Origin: Nevskia sp035651715 | Lineage (GTDB): Bacteria; Pseudomonadota; Gammaproteobacteria; Nevskiales; Nevskiaceae | Length of the DNA: 64,000 bases | NCBI GenBank assembly: GCA_035651715.1 | Contig: DASRFD010000053.1 | Location: forward strand, 1 to 64,000 | Direction: 5' to 3' | Part shown: positions 14,895 through 22,609 of the stretch, piece after piece | Layout of the letters: each line of letters opens with the position of its first letter | How positions within the stretch are numbered: position 1 is the first letter of the stretch | Notes under the pieces: generated by a model | What the model was told of the DNA's origin: nothing | Databases searched by the model: none | The model's input: only the letters and a program-made list of their open reading frames with translations | Translations under genes and position numbers: made by a program

Positions 14895-15743
14895 TCAGCC
14901 GCGCTCGCGCGCGGCCGCCTGCTCGAGCCTGCGGGTGAGCGCGGCGTTGCCGCACAGCTCGTGCGGGCGCCGGCCGGCCTGGTTCTTGGCCTCGGCGCGC
15001 GCGCCGAGCTTGAGCAGCACTTCGGCGGCGCCCTCCAGCTCCGCCTCCGCCGCCAGGTGCAGCAGGGTGTTGCCGCGCAGGCGATCGGCGGCCTTGAGCA
15101 GGGTCTTGTCCGAGGCGGCGGCGCGGGCCAGCCGCTCGATCTCCTCCACTTCGAGGCGGCTGCCGGCGGCGAACACCGCCTTCAGCGCCTTGATCTGCTC
15201 GGCCTGGCGCGCATGTTCCCGCGCGCGCCGTCCCGACAGCTCCAGGTTGAAACGCGCCTTCTCGGTGGTGCGCAGCTGGTCGAGCCGGATCTGCACGTAG
15301 CGCAGCTTCTGCCGGGTGAGGTCGCCGCCGCTCTCGACGAAGGCCTTGAGCCACAGGCCGCGGTCCATGCGGGCGCCCTCCAGCTCGCGGTCGATCAGCT
15401 CGTAGGCAGCGTGCTCGTCGAAGCCGGCGTCGGCCTCCTGCTCCAGCGCCTCGGCGCCGCGCCAGGCCTGCCAGGCGCGGTCCGGGTCGTAGCCGCCGCG
15501 GCCGGGCGGCTGCTGCCGCGCCAGCCAGCGGTCGTAGGCCTCGCGCGCGGCGGGGTCGGAAATCACCGCATAGGCCTCGTTGACCAGGCGCATCAGCCGC
15601 TCGCACTCCTCGCGCAGGCCCGGCGGGCTGCGGTCCGGGTGCAGGTACTGGGCCAGGCAGCGGTAGGCGGCGCGGATCACCTCCGGGCTGGCCGAAGGGA
15701 TGACCTGAAGGGTCTCGTAGTGGGTGCTGGCTGGCGGCGTCAT
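14895..15743 (-). CDS. J-domain protein with C-terminal ankyrin-like repeats
   Basis: 282 residues from ATG 15743 (GGGAG Shine-Dalgarno). Residues 8-70 form a J domain (HYETLQVIPSASPEVIRAAYRCL, then HPD at 35-37 and the AYDRWL end), which would stimulate an Hsp70 ATPase. A helical charged middle follows. The C-terminus carries ankyrin-type units (RGNTLLHLAAEAELEGAAEVLLKLGARAEAKNQAGRRP, then ALTRRLEQA). No Gly/Phe region or zinc finger is present, so it is a class C J protein that probably delivers specific clients to DnaK. Confidence 0.82.
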   Translation of the reverse strand: MTPPASTHYETLQVIPSASPEVIRAAYRCLAQYLHPDRSPPGLREECERLMRLVNEAYAVISDPAAREAYDRWLARQQPPGRGGYDPDRAWQAWRGAEALEQEADAGFDEHAAYELIDRELEGARMDRGLWLKAFVESGGDLTRQKLRYVQIRLDQLRTTEKARFNLELSGRRAREHARQAEQIKALKAVFAAGSRLEVEEIERLARAAASDKTLLKAADRLRGNTLLHLAAEAELEGAAEVLLKLGARAEAKNQAGRRPHELCGNAALTRRLEQAAARERG

Positions 15744-15951
15744 GCGGCTCCCGCGGTGGGTCGGCGCCGGCATTGAAACGGAGCCGGCCATTGCGGCTTA
15801 TCGGCGGGCGGCGGCGAAGCTTGAGCCCGCGGCGGCGGGAAAGACCGCTTACACCGCCGCCTTTGCCTGGCGCCGGGCTTAGCGCCGATACTCGTGCTCC
15901 GCGGCACGCCCGCGCGGCGGCCGGCGCGACAACCACATCCATGAGGATCGC

Positions 15952-16719
15952 ATGCAGATCGAAGACAGCGTATTCATCGTCACCGGCGGCGCCTCCGGCC
16001 TGGGCGCCGGCACCGCGCGCAACCTCGCCCGCCTCGGCGGCAAGGTGGTGGTGGCCGATCTCAACGAAGTCGCCGGCCAGGCGCTGATCAAGGAGATCGG
16101 CCCGGCGCTGCGCTTCGTCCGCGCCGACGTCACCGCCGAAGCCGACGCCAAGGCCGCGGTGGCCGCCGCGGTCGAGGGTTTCGGCGCGGTGCACGGCCTG
16201 GTCAACTGCGCCGGCATCGCCATCGGCGAGAAGGTGCTGGGCAAGGAAGGCCCGCACGCCCTGGCCAGCTTCGCCCGCTGCCTCAACATCAACGTCGTCG
16301 GCACCTTCAACTTCATCCGCCTCGCCGCCGAGCAGATGGCGCGGCAGCAGCCCAACGAGGAAGGCGAGCGCGGCGTCATCGTCAACACCGCCTCGATCGC
16401 CGCTTACGACGGCCAGATCGGCCAGGCCGCCTACGCCGCCTCCAAGGGCGCGGTGGTCGGCATGACGCTGCCGATCGCGCGCGAGCTGGCCCGCAGCGGC
16501 ATCCGCTGCGTCACCATCGCCCCCGGGCTGTTCGAGACGCCGATGATGGCCGGCCTGCCACAGGACGTGCAGGATTCGCTCGGCCGCAGCGTGCCCTTCC
16601 CTTCGCGCCTGGGCCGCGCCGGCGAGTACGCCGCGCTGGTGCAGCACATCGTCGAAAACAGCATGCTCAACGGCGAGACGATCCGCCTCGACGGCGCGCT
16701 GAGGATGGCGCCGAAATAA
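15952..16719 (+). CDS. SDR oxidoreductase, 3-hydroxyacyl-CoA dehydrogenase type 2-like
   Basis: 255 residues of the classical short-chain dehydrogenase fold: NAD-binding TGGASGLGAGT at 11-21, Asp in VVADLNE, NCAGI, and the catalytic Ser/Tyr/Lys set (NTASIAAYDGQIGQAAYAASKGAV). Length and motifs such as IAPGLFETPMMAGLP resemble type 2 3-hydroxyacyl-CoA dehydrogenases (HSD17B10-like), which oxidise short branched or straight acyl-CoA intermediates with NAD. Substrate choice is inferred from resemblance. No fatty-acid gene is adjacent, although a thiolase lies elsewhere in the window. Confidence 0.85.
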   Translation: MQIEDSVFIVTGGASGLGAGTARNLARLGGKVVVADLNEVAGQALIKEIGPALRFVRADVTAEADAKAAVAAAVEGFGAVHGLVNCAGIAIGEKVLGKEGPHALASFARCLNINVVGTFNFIRLAAEQMARQQPNEEGERGVIVNTASIAAYDGQIGQAAYAASKGAVVGMTLPIARELARSGIRCVTIAPGLFETPMMAGLPQDVQDSLGRSVPFPSRLGRAGEYAALVQHIVENSMLNGETIRLDGALRMAPK

Positions 16720-16813
16720 GGGCGGGCCGGGCGGCCGGCGCGGAAGGATCGAACGGCCTGTCGCAGGACCGCGCCGCTTCGCGTATCTGTCTTCGAACCC
16801 GGGGGATATGCGC

Positions 16814-17461
16814 ATGACCGAGATGATCCAGTTCGTCGCCAACTACGAGGACCTGTCCACCGATCGCGGCTACCAGTTCCGGTTCAACTGCGACCATTGC
16901 GGCAACGGCTACCTGTCGCCGTTCGAGACCTCGATCCTCGGCACCGGCGCCGGCCTGCTGCGCGCCGCCGGCGACCTGTTCGGCGGCGTGTTCGGCTCGG
17001 CCAGCAACTCGGCCTACGACATCCAGCGCGCCATCGGCGGCAAGGCCCACGACGAGGCCCTGGCCAAGGCCGTGCAGGCCGGCAAGCAGCACTTCCACCA
17101 GTGCACCCGCTGCGGCAAGTGGGTCTGCCCCGAGGTGTGCTGGAACGAGAAGGTGGGACTGTGCGAAGGCTGCGCCCCCGACGAGCAGGAAGAACTCGCC
17201 GCGCAGAAGGCCCAGGCCACCGCCGAGCAGATCGCGGCCAAGGCGCGCGAGCAGAACTATGTCGCCGACCTCGACTTCTCCAAGAGCGGCATGGCGCAAT
17301 GCAGGTGCGGCGCCAAGATGACCGCCGCCACCCGCTTCTGCCCGGAATGCGGCACGCCCAACACCAAGGGCCAGCCCAAGGCGCACTTCTGCACCTCCTG
17401 CGGCGCCAGGATGGAAGCGAACGTGAAGTTCTGCCCGGAGTGCGGCACCAAGGCCGCCTGA
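16814..17461 (+). CDS. Multi-zinc-ribbon protein
   Basis: About 215 residues (ATG 16814; ATG 16808 adds two residues). CDHC near residue 27, CTRCGKWVCPEVC, then CEGC, and two C-terminal ribbons (CRCGAKM...CPECGT and CTSCGARM...CPECGT) give at least four CxxC-based zinc sites. A central Gly/Ala-rich helix lies between the first and second. Double zinc ribbons of this type are common in bacterial proteins of unknown function and may bind nucleic acid or protein partners. No enzymatic domain is visible. Confidence 0.75.
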   Translation: MTEMIQFVANYEDLSTDRGYQFRFNCDHCGNGYLSPFETSILGTGAGLLRAAGDLFGGVFGSASNSAYDIQRAIGGKAHDEALAKAVQAGKQHFHQCTRCGKWVCPEVCWNEKVGLCEGCAPDEQEELAAQKAQATAEQIAAKAREQNYVADLDFSKSGMAQCRCGAKMTAATRFCPECGTPNTKGQPKAHFCTSCGARMEANVKFCPECGTKAA

Positions 17462-17485
17462 GCGCCGGCGCGGTATGATCCGGCG

Positions 17486-18253
17486 ATGGACAAGGAAGAG
17501 CAGTCGCGCCTGGCGGTGCTGATCGACGCCGACAACTCGGCGCCCGACATCGCCGAAGGCCTGCTGCGCGAGGCGGCCAAGTACGGCGTGGCCAGCGTCA
17601 AGCGCGCCTACGGCGACTGGACCACCGACAACCTCAAGGGCTGGAAGAAGGTGCTGCTCGAGCACTCGATCCAGCCGATCCAGCAGTTCAGCTATACCCG
17701 CGGCAAGAACGCCACCGATTCGGCGATGATCATCGACGCCATGGACCTGTTGTACACCGGGCGCTTCGACGGCTTCTGCATCGTCTCCAGCGACAGCGAC
17801 TTCACCCGCCTGGCCTCGCGCATCCGCGAGCAGGGCCTCACCGTCTACGGCTTCGGCGAGCGCAAGACGCCCGAGCCCTTCGTCGCCGCCTGCGACCGCT
17901 TCATCTACACCGACGTGCTGCGCGGCGGCGGCGAGGAGGAAGAGGAGGACAGCACCGCGGTCAAGCGCCTCAACACCAGCCAGCTCAAGGCGCAGGCCAA
18001 GCTGGTCGCGGCGCTGCGCGCCGCGGTGGAGGCCCGCTCCGACGAAAGCGGCTGGGCCCACCTGGGCGCCGTCGGCCAGCACGTGGCCAAGCAGTCGCCG
18101 GAGTTCGACTCGCGCAACTACGGCTACCGCAAGCTGCGCGACCTGGTCACGGCGATGCAGCTGTTCGAGCTGGAGGAACGCCCGCAGAAGGACGGCCGCG
18201 GCAAGGACGTCTATGTCCGCGACAAGCGCCGGAAAAACGCGAAGGGCGATTGA
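17486..18253 (+). CDS. NYN-domain putative RNase with OST-HTH/LOTUS-like C-terminus
   Basis: 255 residues. The N-terminal NYN (PIN-like) domain shows the acidic residues in AVLIDADNS (residues 9-17), KNATDSAMIIDAMDLLY and CIVSSDSDFTRLA, the metal-binding triad region of LabA/DUF88 nucleases. An acidic linker GGGEEEEEDST leads to a second domain (LVAALRAAVEARSDESGWAHLGAVGQHVAKQSPEFDSRNYGYRKLRDLVTAM) that fits the OST-HTH/LOTUS RNA-binding fold. Together they suggest a structure-selective RNA nuclease, by inference. It follows the zinc-ribbon gene by 24 bases and may share its mRNA. Confidence 0.88.
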   Translation: MDKEEQSRLAVLIDADNSAPDIAEGLLREAAKYGVASVKRAYGDWTTDNLKGWKKVLLEHSIQPIQQFSYTRGKNATDSAMIIDAMDLLYTGRFDGFCIVSSDSDFTRLASRIREQGLTVYGFGERKTPEPFVAACDRFIYTDVLRGGGEEEEEDSTAVKRLNTSQLKAQAKLVAALRAAVEARSDESGWAHLGAVGQHVAKQSPEFDSRNYGYRKLRDLVTAMQLFELEERPQKDGRGKDVYVRDKRRKNAKGD

Positions 18254-18325
18254 AACGCGGCGGCGTGTCACAGCGCCGCCCCCTGGCTCGTCTTATGGGC
18301 ACATCCCTACCGGAGCCCGTCAGCC

Positions 18326-18793
18326 ATGGAACGCCGTTACGACTACGCCAAAGCCTCGCCCGCCACTTTCAAGGCGGTCTACGCCCTGCAGGGCGCCGTC
18401 AACACTTGCGGACTCGACCATGTCCTGCTCGAGCTGGTCAAGATGCGCGCCTCGCAGATCAACGGCTGCGCGTTCTGCCTGGCCATGCACGCCCGCGACG
18501 CGCGCAAGCTGGGCATCGCCGACGACAAGCTGCACCTGCTCCCCGCCTGGCGCGAAGCGCCGGCCCTCTACAACCCGCGGGAGCGCGCCGCCCTGGCCTG
18601 GACCGAGGCCCTGACCCTGATCACCGAGGGCCACGCTCCGGACGAGGTGTACCAGCAGGTGCGGGCGCAGTTCTCCGAAAAGGAGACCGCCGACCTCAGC
18701 GCGGCCATTGCCACCATCAACGTCTGGAACCGCCTCAACTGCGCCGCACGCACGCCGCCGGAACTGGAGCGCGCCGCGGCCGAGGGGGCCTAA
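18326..18793 (+). CDS. Carboxymuconolactone decarboxylase/AhpD-like protein
   Basis: 155 residues with the AhpD-type active site CAFCLAMHARDARKLG (Cys-x-x-Cys followed by His), preceded by LELVKMRASQINGC. Proteins of this fold with CxxC are redox-active peroxidase partners, while true decarboxylases lack the Cys pair. An alkylhydroperoxidase-like role is therefore favoured. It is trimeric or hexameric in the family. No oxidative-stress neighbour is seen. Confidence 0.92.
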   Translation: MERRYDYAKASPATFKAVYALQGAVNTCGLDHVLLELVKMRASQINGCAFCLAMHARDARKLGIADDKLHLLPAWREAPALYNPRERAALAWTEALTLITEGHAPDEVYQQVRAQFSEKETADLSAAIATINVWNRLNCAARTPPELERAAAEGA

Positions 18794-18794
18794 C

Positions 18795-19106
18795 TCAGGC
18801 GCCGGCTACAAGCGGCTGCTGCAGGGGCCATTGCGCCGCCAGCTGCCGCTTGCCCGCCACGGTCAGCCGCTTGACCTGCGCTTCGAGCTTGAGGGCTTCC
18901 GAGCGCGTGGCGCAGGGACGGGCGGCCAGCAGACGCCGCGGCGCATTGAGCCGGGTGAACATGGCGCCCTTGCCGGCGCTGTGCCGGGCGAAGCGCCGCG
19001 CCAGGTCGACGGTGACACCGGTGTAAAGCCGGCCATTGCGGCATTCCAGCAGGTAAACGAACCAGGGGCGCGGAGCGGCGGAGTCGGAACGGCGGGCGCG
19101 GGGCAT
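18795..19106 (-). CDS. GIY-YIG nuclease superfamily protein
   Basis: 103 residues of the short YhbQ/UPF0213 type. The motif appears as FVYLLECRNGRLYTGVTVDLARRFARHSAGKGA, with conserved Tyr, Arg and a later Glu (RSEALKLEAQVKRL). Small stand-alone members are suspected structure-specific DNA endonucleases; function in vivo is not settled. Its stop lies one base from the convergent AhpD-like stop. Confidence 0.88.
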   Translation of the reverse strand: MPRARRSDSAAPRPWFVYLLECRNGRLYTGVTVDLARRFARHSAGKGAMFTRLNAPRRLLAARPCATRSEALKLEAQVKRLTVAGKRQLAAQWPLQQPLVAGA

Positions 19107-19161
19107 ACCGCGATTGTCGCCCGAAAGAACTGGCCGCGGAGCGGCCGCGCCCCGTCAGCCT

Positions 19162-20462
19162 TCAGCGGTGCCCGAAGTGACCGCCGCCGCCACCGTGAAA
19201 GCCGCCGGACGGCGCGCCGCCGCGAAAGCCGCCTCCGCCGCCATGGAAGCCGCCGCCGAAACTGCCGCCGTGAAAGGCCGGCGCCGCGGCCTGCACCGGG
19301 CGGAAATTCTGCTGCGGCCTGAACTGCGGCGCCGAAGCAAAGCGCTGCGGCCCGCCCTGCCATGCCGGGTGGTTCTGCGGCTGCGCCGGCATCGGCCGTG
19401 GTGCCGGGCGCGGGGCATTGTTCCAGCCGCCGCCGCGGTTCGGCGGGCTGGAAAAGCGGTTGCCGCCGGCGTTGAAGCCGGGCTGCGGCGCCGGGCCGGG
19501 CGCGGCGGATTGTTCCAGCCGCCGCGGTTGCCGCCGCCATTGAACGCGGGTTGCGGCGCCGGGCCGGGACGCGGCGCGCCGTGCCAGCCCGGGTTGGGGG
19601 CGGGATAGGGCCCGCGGCCGCCGCCATTCCAGCCGTTACCGGGATTGCCGTGCCAGCCATCGCCATTCCAGCCGCCCCCGCGGCCACCGCCGCTCCAGCC
19701 ACCGCCGCCGTGGTAGTAGTTGTTGACCACCACGTGCGGCGGCGGACACCAGGGGTGGTAGTTGGAATAGAAGAAGCCGAAGCTGAAGAACGGCACCAGC
19801 GGAATCCAGGGGTCGATCGCCACCACCGGGTACGGGTTGTAGACATAGACCGGCTGCGGGTAGTCGTAGACCACGGTCGGCGGCGGGGTTTCGTAGACCA
19901 CCGGAGGCGCGTCCTCCACCACCACCGGTTCCGGCTCGTCGCCGCCGACCACGCTCGGCGCGGTCTCGTCGATCACTTCGGGCGCGGCCGGCACCGCCTG
20001 CGGCGCCTGCGCCACCGCAGCGCTGTCGCCGCACGCCACCACGGCGGTCCCGTCGCCGGCGGCGGCGCCGCCGACCTGCACGATCATGCGGCGCTCGATG
20101 TGCTGCCCATTGTCGCCGTTGGCGACGACATCCACGGTATTGGTGCCGGGATGCAGGCCCTTGGTCATGGTGACGGTAGGCCAGTGTTCCTCGATGGCAT
20201 CCTGGGCCACGCCCTTGCCGTCCAGATACAGGCTGACCTGCGACACCTGGAAGGGCGGATTGGCGAACTGGAAGTAAACGCTGGTGGCCGCCGCCGCCGC
20301 GTCGCAGGCCAGGCCGGCCGGCGGCGGATTGAGGCTGGCGACGATGGGCTGGCCGGCGTCCGCGGCAGCCGCCGGGAAGCCCGCCAGCAGCGGCAGCGCC
20401 CCCAGCGCCGCGAGCAACGCCGGGCGCCCCCACCGGCGCGGCGGAAAGCGCCCTGGATTCAT
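19162..20462 (-). pseudogene. Gly/Pro/Trp-rich secreted protein, frameshifted
   Basis: From ATG 20462 (20495 also possible) the protein has a signal peptide (PALLAALGALPLLAGFPAAAADA) and a beta domain with SVYFQFANPPFQVSQVSLYLDGK and LHPGTNTVDVVANG. Next comes a Pro/Val-Tyr stretch and then Gly-rich repeats (GGGWNGDGWHGNPGNGW). In the repeat, RPGPAPQPAFNGGGNRGGWNN recurs. At about 19496-19501 the second copy lacks one C (minus strand), after which the long frame becomes an Arg/Ala tail. The natural continuation, GFNAGGNRF then FHGGSFGGGFHGG...GHFGHR, lies in the next frame and stops at 19162. Either a recent frameshift or a sequencing error in a C-run. Function unknown; it resembles envelope or surface Gly-rich proteins. 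Confidence 0.75.
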
Positions 20463-20568
20463 GCTCTTGCCGGACCGACCCGATCGAGTGTTCATGTGGC
20501 CTCCTGCGGCCTCTGGTCACCCTTATAGCAAAACCCCGCTTGCTGCCGGCTGAACGGAGCGGCGCCGC

Positions 20569-20587
20569 TTTTACGGGTTTTTTATTT
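20569..20587 (+). promoter_or_regulatory. T-rich motif, candidate KdpE binding site (kdpFABC copy)
   Basis: TTTTACGGGTTTTTTATTT about 80 bases before the first kdp ORF. A near-identical TTTTTACGGATTTTTTAT occurs 37 bases before kdpD. E. coli KdpE also binds a T-rich site before kdpF. Assignment is inferred from recurrence and position. Confidence 0.45.
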
Positions 20588-20668
20588 CGCCGCGTACCAC
20601 CCCGTCTCGAATTCCTACGGCGCCGGGGCGCTTAATGCGCGCGTCGGAATTCGCCCGGCTTTTGCGCC

Positions 20669-20755
20669 ATGACCATGACCATTCTGCTGCTGCTGCTCGG
20701 CTGCGCCCTGTTCGGCGCGCTTGCCGGCTACGTGATGTTCTGCGATCGCATCTGA
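20669..20755 (+). CDS. 28-residue membrane peptide preceding kdpF
   Basis: Begins MTMTILLLLLGCALFGALAG and ends YVMFCDRI: one hydrophobic span with a short polar end, the same plan as KdpF. It lies 24 bases upstream of kdpF. It may be a second, KdpF-like stabilising subunit of the K+ pump or an unrelated small membrane peptide. The start is supported by context rather than a strong Shine-Dalgarno. Confidence 0.5.
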   Translation: MTMTILLLLLGCALFGALAGYVMFCDRI

Positions 20756-20779
20756 ACCACCGCTGAAGGATTCGCTGAA

Positions 20780-20869
20780 ATGACTTTCGACTACGTGCTC
20801 GGCGGACTCGCCGTGCTGTTCATGCTGGGTTACCTGACGTATGCCCTGATCAAGCCGGAGAGATTCTGA
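20780..20869 (+). CDS. kdpF: K+-transporting ATPase small subunit KdpF
   Basis: 29 residues, MTFDYVLGGLAVLFMLGYLT then YALIKPERF, the typical KdpF sequence: one membrane span ending in 'xPERF'. The Shine-Dalgarno is GAAGGA (20765-20770). Its TGA overlaps the kdpA ATG as TGATG. KdpF stabilises the KdpABC complex in the membrane. Confidence 0.9.
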   Translation: MTFDYVLGGLAVLFMLGYLTYALIKPERF

Positions 20870-22596
20870 TGACGGTCAACGGCTGGGTCCAGATCCTGGT
20901 CTATTTCGCGCTGCTCACGCTGCTGACCCGGCCGCTCGGCGGCTACCTGCATCGCGTGTTCGAAGGCGAACGCACCCGGCTCGGCCGCGTGCTCGGTCCG
21001 CTGGAGCGCGGCTTCTACAGGCTCGCCGGCGTCGATCCCCAGGCCGAGCAGCACTGGACGGGCTACGCGCTGGCGATGCTGGTGTTCAACTTCGTCTGCT
21101 TCGTCACGCTGTTCTTCCTGCAGCTGGTCCAGCACAAGCTGCCCCTCAACCCGCAGGGCATGAGCGGGCTGACGCCGGACCTGGCGTTCAACACCGCGAT
21201 CTCCTTCGTCACCAACACCAACTGGCAGAGCTACGGCGGCGAGACCACCCTCAGCTACCTGACGCAGATGCTGGGCCTGACGGTGCACAACTTCGTCTCG
21301 GCCGCCACCGGCATCGCGCTGGCGCTGGCCCTGGTGCGCGGCTTCGCGCGCCGCTCGGCGAAGAGCCTCGGCAACTTCTGGGTGGACCTGACGCGCGGCA
21401 CCTTGTACGTGCTGCTGCCGATCTCGATCGCCGCCGCGCTGTTCCTGGTGTGGCAGGGCATGCCGCAGAACCTCGGCGCCTACACCGACGTGACCACGGT
21501 TGAAGGCGCCAGGCAGACCATCGCCCAGGGCCCGGTCGCCTCGCAGGTGGCGATCAAGATGCTCGGCACCAACGGCGGCGGCTTTTTCAACGCCAACGCC
21601 GCGCACCCGTTCGAGAACCCGACCGCGCTGTCCGACTTCCTGCAGATCATCCTGATCTTCCTGATCCCGGCGGCGCTGACCAATTACTTCGGCCGCATGG
21701 TCAGGAGCGAGCTGCAGGGCTGGGCGTTGTACTCGGCGATGGCGGTGCTGTTCGCCGCCGGCGTCGCGGCGTGCTACTGGGCCGAATCCCGTGGCAACCC
21801 GCAGTTCGCCGCGCTGGGCATCGACCAGCACGCCAGCGCCCTGCAGGCCGGCGGCAACATGGAAGGCAAGGAAACGCGCTTCGGCATCGCCCGCAGCACC
21901 TTGTTCGCCACCATCACCACCGACGCCTCCTGCGGCGCCGTCAACAGCTGGCACGACAGCTACACCCCGCTGGGCGGCCTGATCCCGCTGCTCAACATCC
22001 AGCTGGGCGAGGTGATCTTCGGCGGCGTCGGCTCCGGCCTCTACGGCATGCTGCTCTACGCCGTCATCGCCGTGTTCATCGCCGGCCTGATGGTCGGCCG
22101 CACGCCGGAATACCTGGGCAAAAAGATCGAGGCGCGCGAGGTCAAGATGACCATGCTGGCGCTGCTGGTGCTGCCGCTGTCGACCCTGGGCTTCACCGCG
22201 CTGGCGGCGGTGCTGCCGCAGGGCCTGGCGGGCCTGGGCAACAGCGGCCCGCACGGCTTCTCCGAGCTGCTCTACGCCTACACCTCGGCCACCGGCAACA
22301 ACGGCAGCGCCTTCGGCGGCCTGTCCGCCAACACGCCGTTCTTCAACATCACGCTGGCGCTGGCGATGATGATCGGCCGCTTCGCCATGATCGTGCCGAT
22401 GCTGGCGGTGGCCGGCTCGCTGGCGGCGAAGAAGCACACCCCGCCCTCCGCCGGCACCTTCCCCACCGACGGCGGCCTGTTCATCGCCCTGCTGGTCGGC
22501 GTGGTGCTGATCGTCGGCGGCCTCACCTATTTCCCGGCCCTGGCCCTGGGCCCGATCGTCGAGCACTTCTCGATGCGGTCCGGAACCCTGTACTAA
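20869..22596 (+). CDS. kdpA: K+-transporting ATPase subunit KdpA
   Basis: 575 residues, normal length. The potassium-channel-like subunit shows its four pore loops: SFVTNTNWQSYGGE, KMLGTNGGGFFNANAAHP, TITTDASCGAVNSWHD and YTSATGNNGSAFGGL. About ten membrane helices span the protein. It binds and conducts K+ from the periplasm in the KdpFABC high-affinity uptake pump. Translation is coupled to kdpF by TGATG; kdpB follows after 13 bases. Confidence 0.98.
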   Translation: MTVNGWVQILVYFALLTLLTRPLGGYLHRVFEGERTRLGRVLGPLERGFYRLAGVDPQAEQHWTGYALAMLVFNFVCFVTLFFLQLVQHKLPLNPQGMSGLTPDLAFNTAISFVTNTNWQSYGGETTLSYLTQMLGLTVHNFVSAATGIALALALVRGFARRSAKSLGNFWVDLTRGTLYVLLPISIAAALFLVWQGMPQNLGAYTDVTTVEGARQTIAQGPVASQVAIKMLGTNGGGFFNANAAHPFENPTALSDFLQIILIFLIPAALTNYFGRMVRSELQGWALYSAMAVLFAAGVAACYWAESRGNPQFAALGIDQHASALQAGGNMEGKETRFGIARSTLFATITTDASCGAVNSWHDSYTPLGGLIPLLNIQLGEVIFGGVGSGLYGMLLYAVIAVFIAGLMVGRTPEYLGKKIEAREVKMTMLALLVLPLSTLGFTALAAVLPQGLAGLGNSGPHGFSELLYAYTSATGNNGSAFGGLSANTPFFNITLALAMMIGRFAMIVPMLAVAGSLAAKKHTPPSAGTFPTDGGLFIALLVGVVLIVGGLTYFPALALGPIVEHFSMRSGTLY

Positions 22597-22609
22597 GGAT
22601 TGCCCTCCG

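Noticed and set aside
19155..19497. Arg/Ala-rich tail of the secreted Gly-rich protein taken as genuine
   Set aside because: The neighbouring frame continues the repeat motifs and ends in a sensible Gly/His-rich C-terminus; the tail is a frameshift product.
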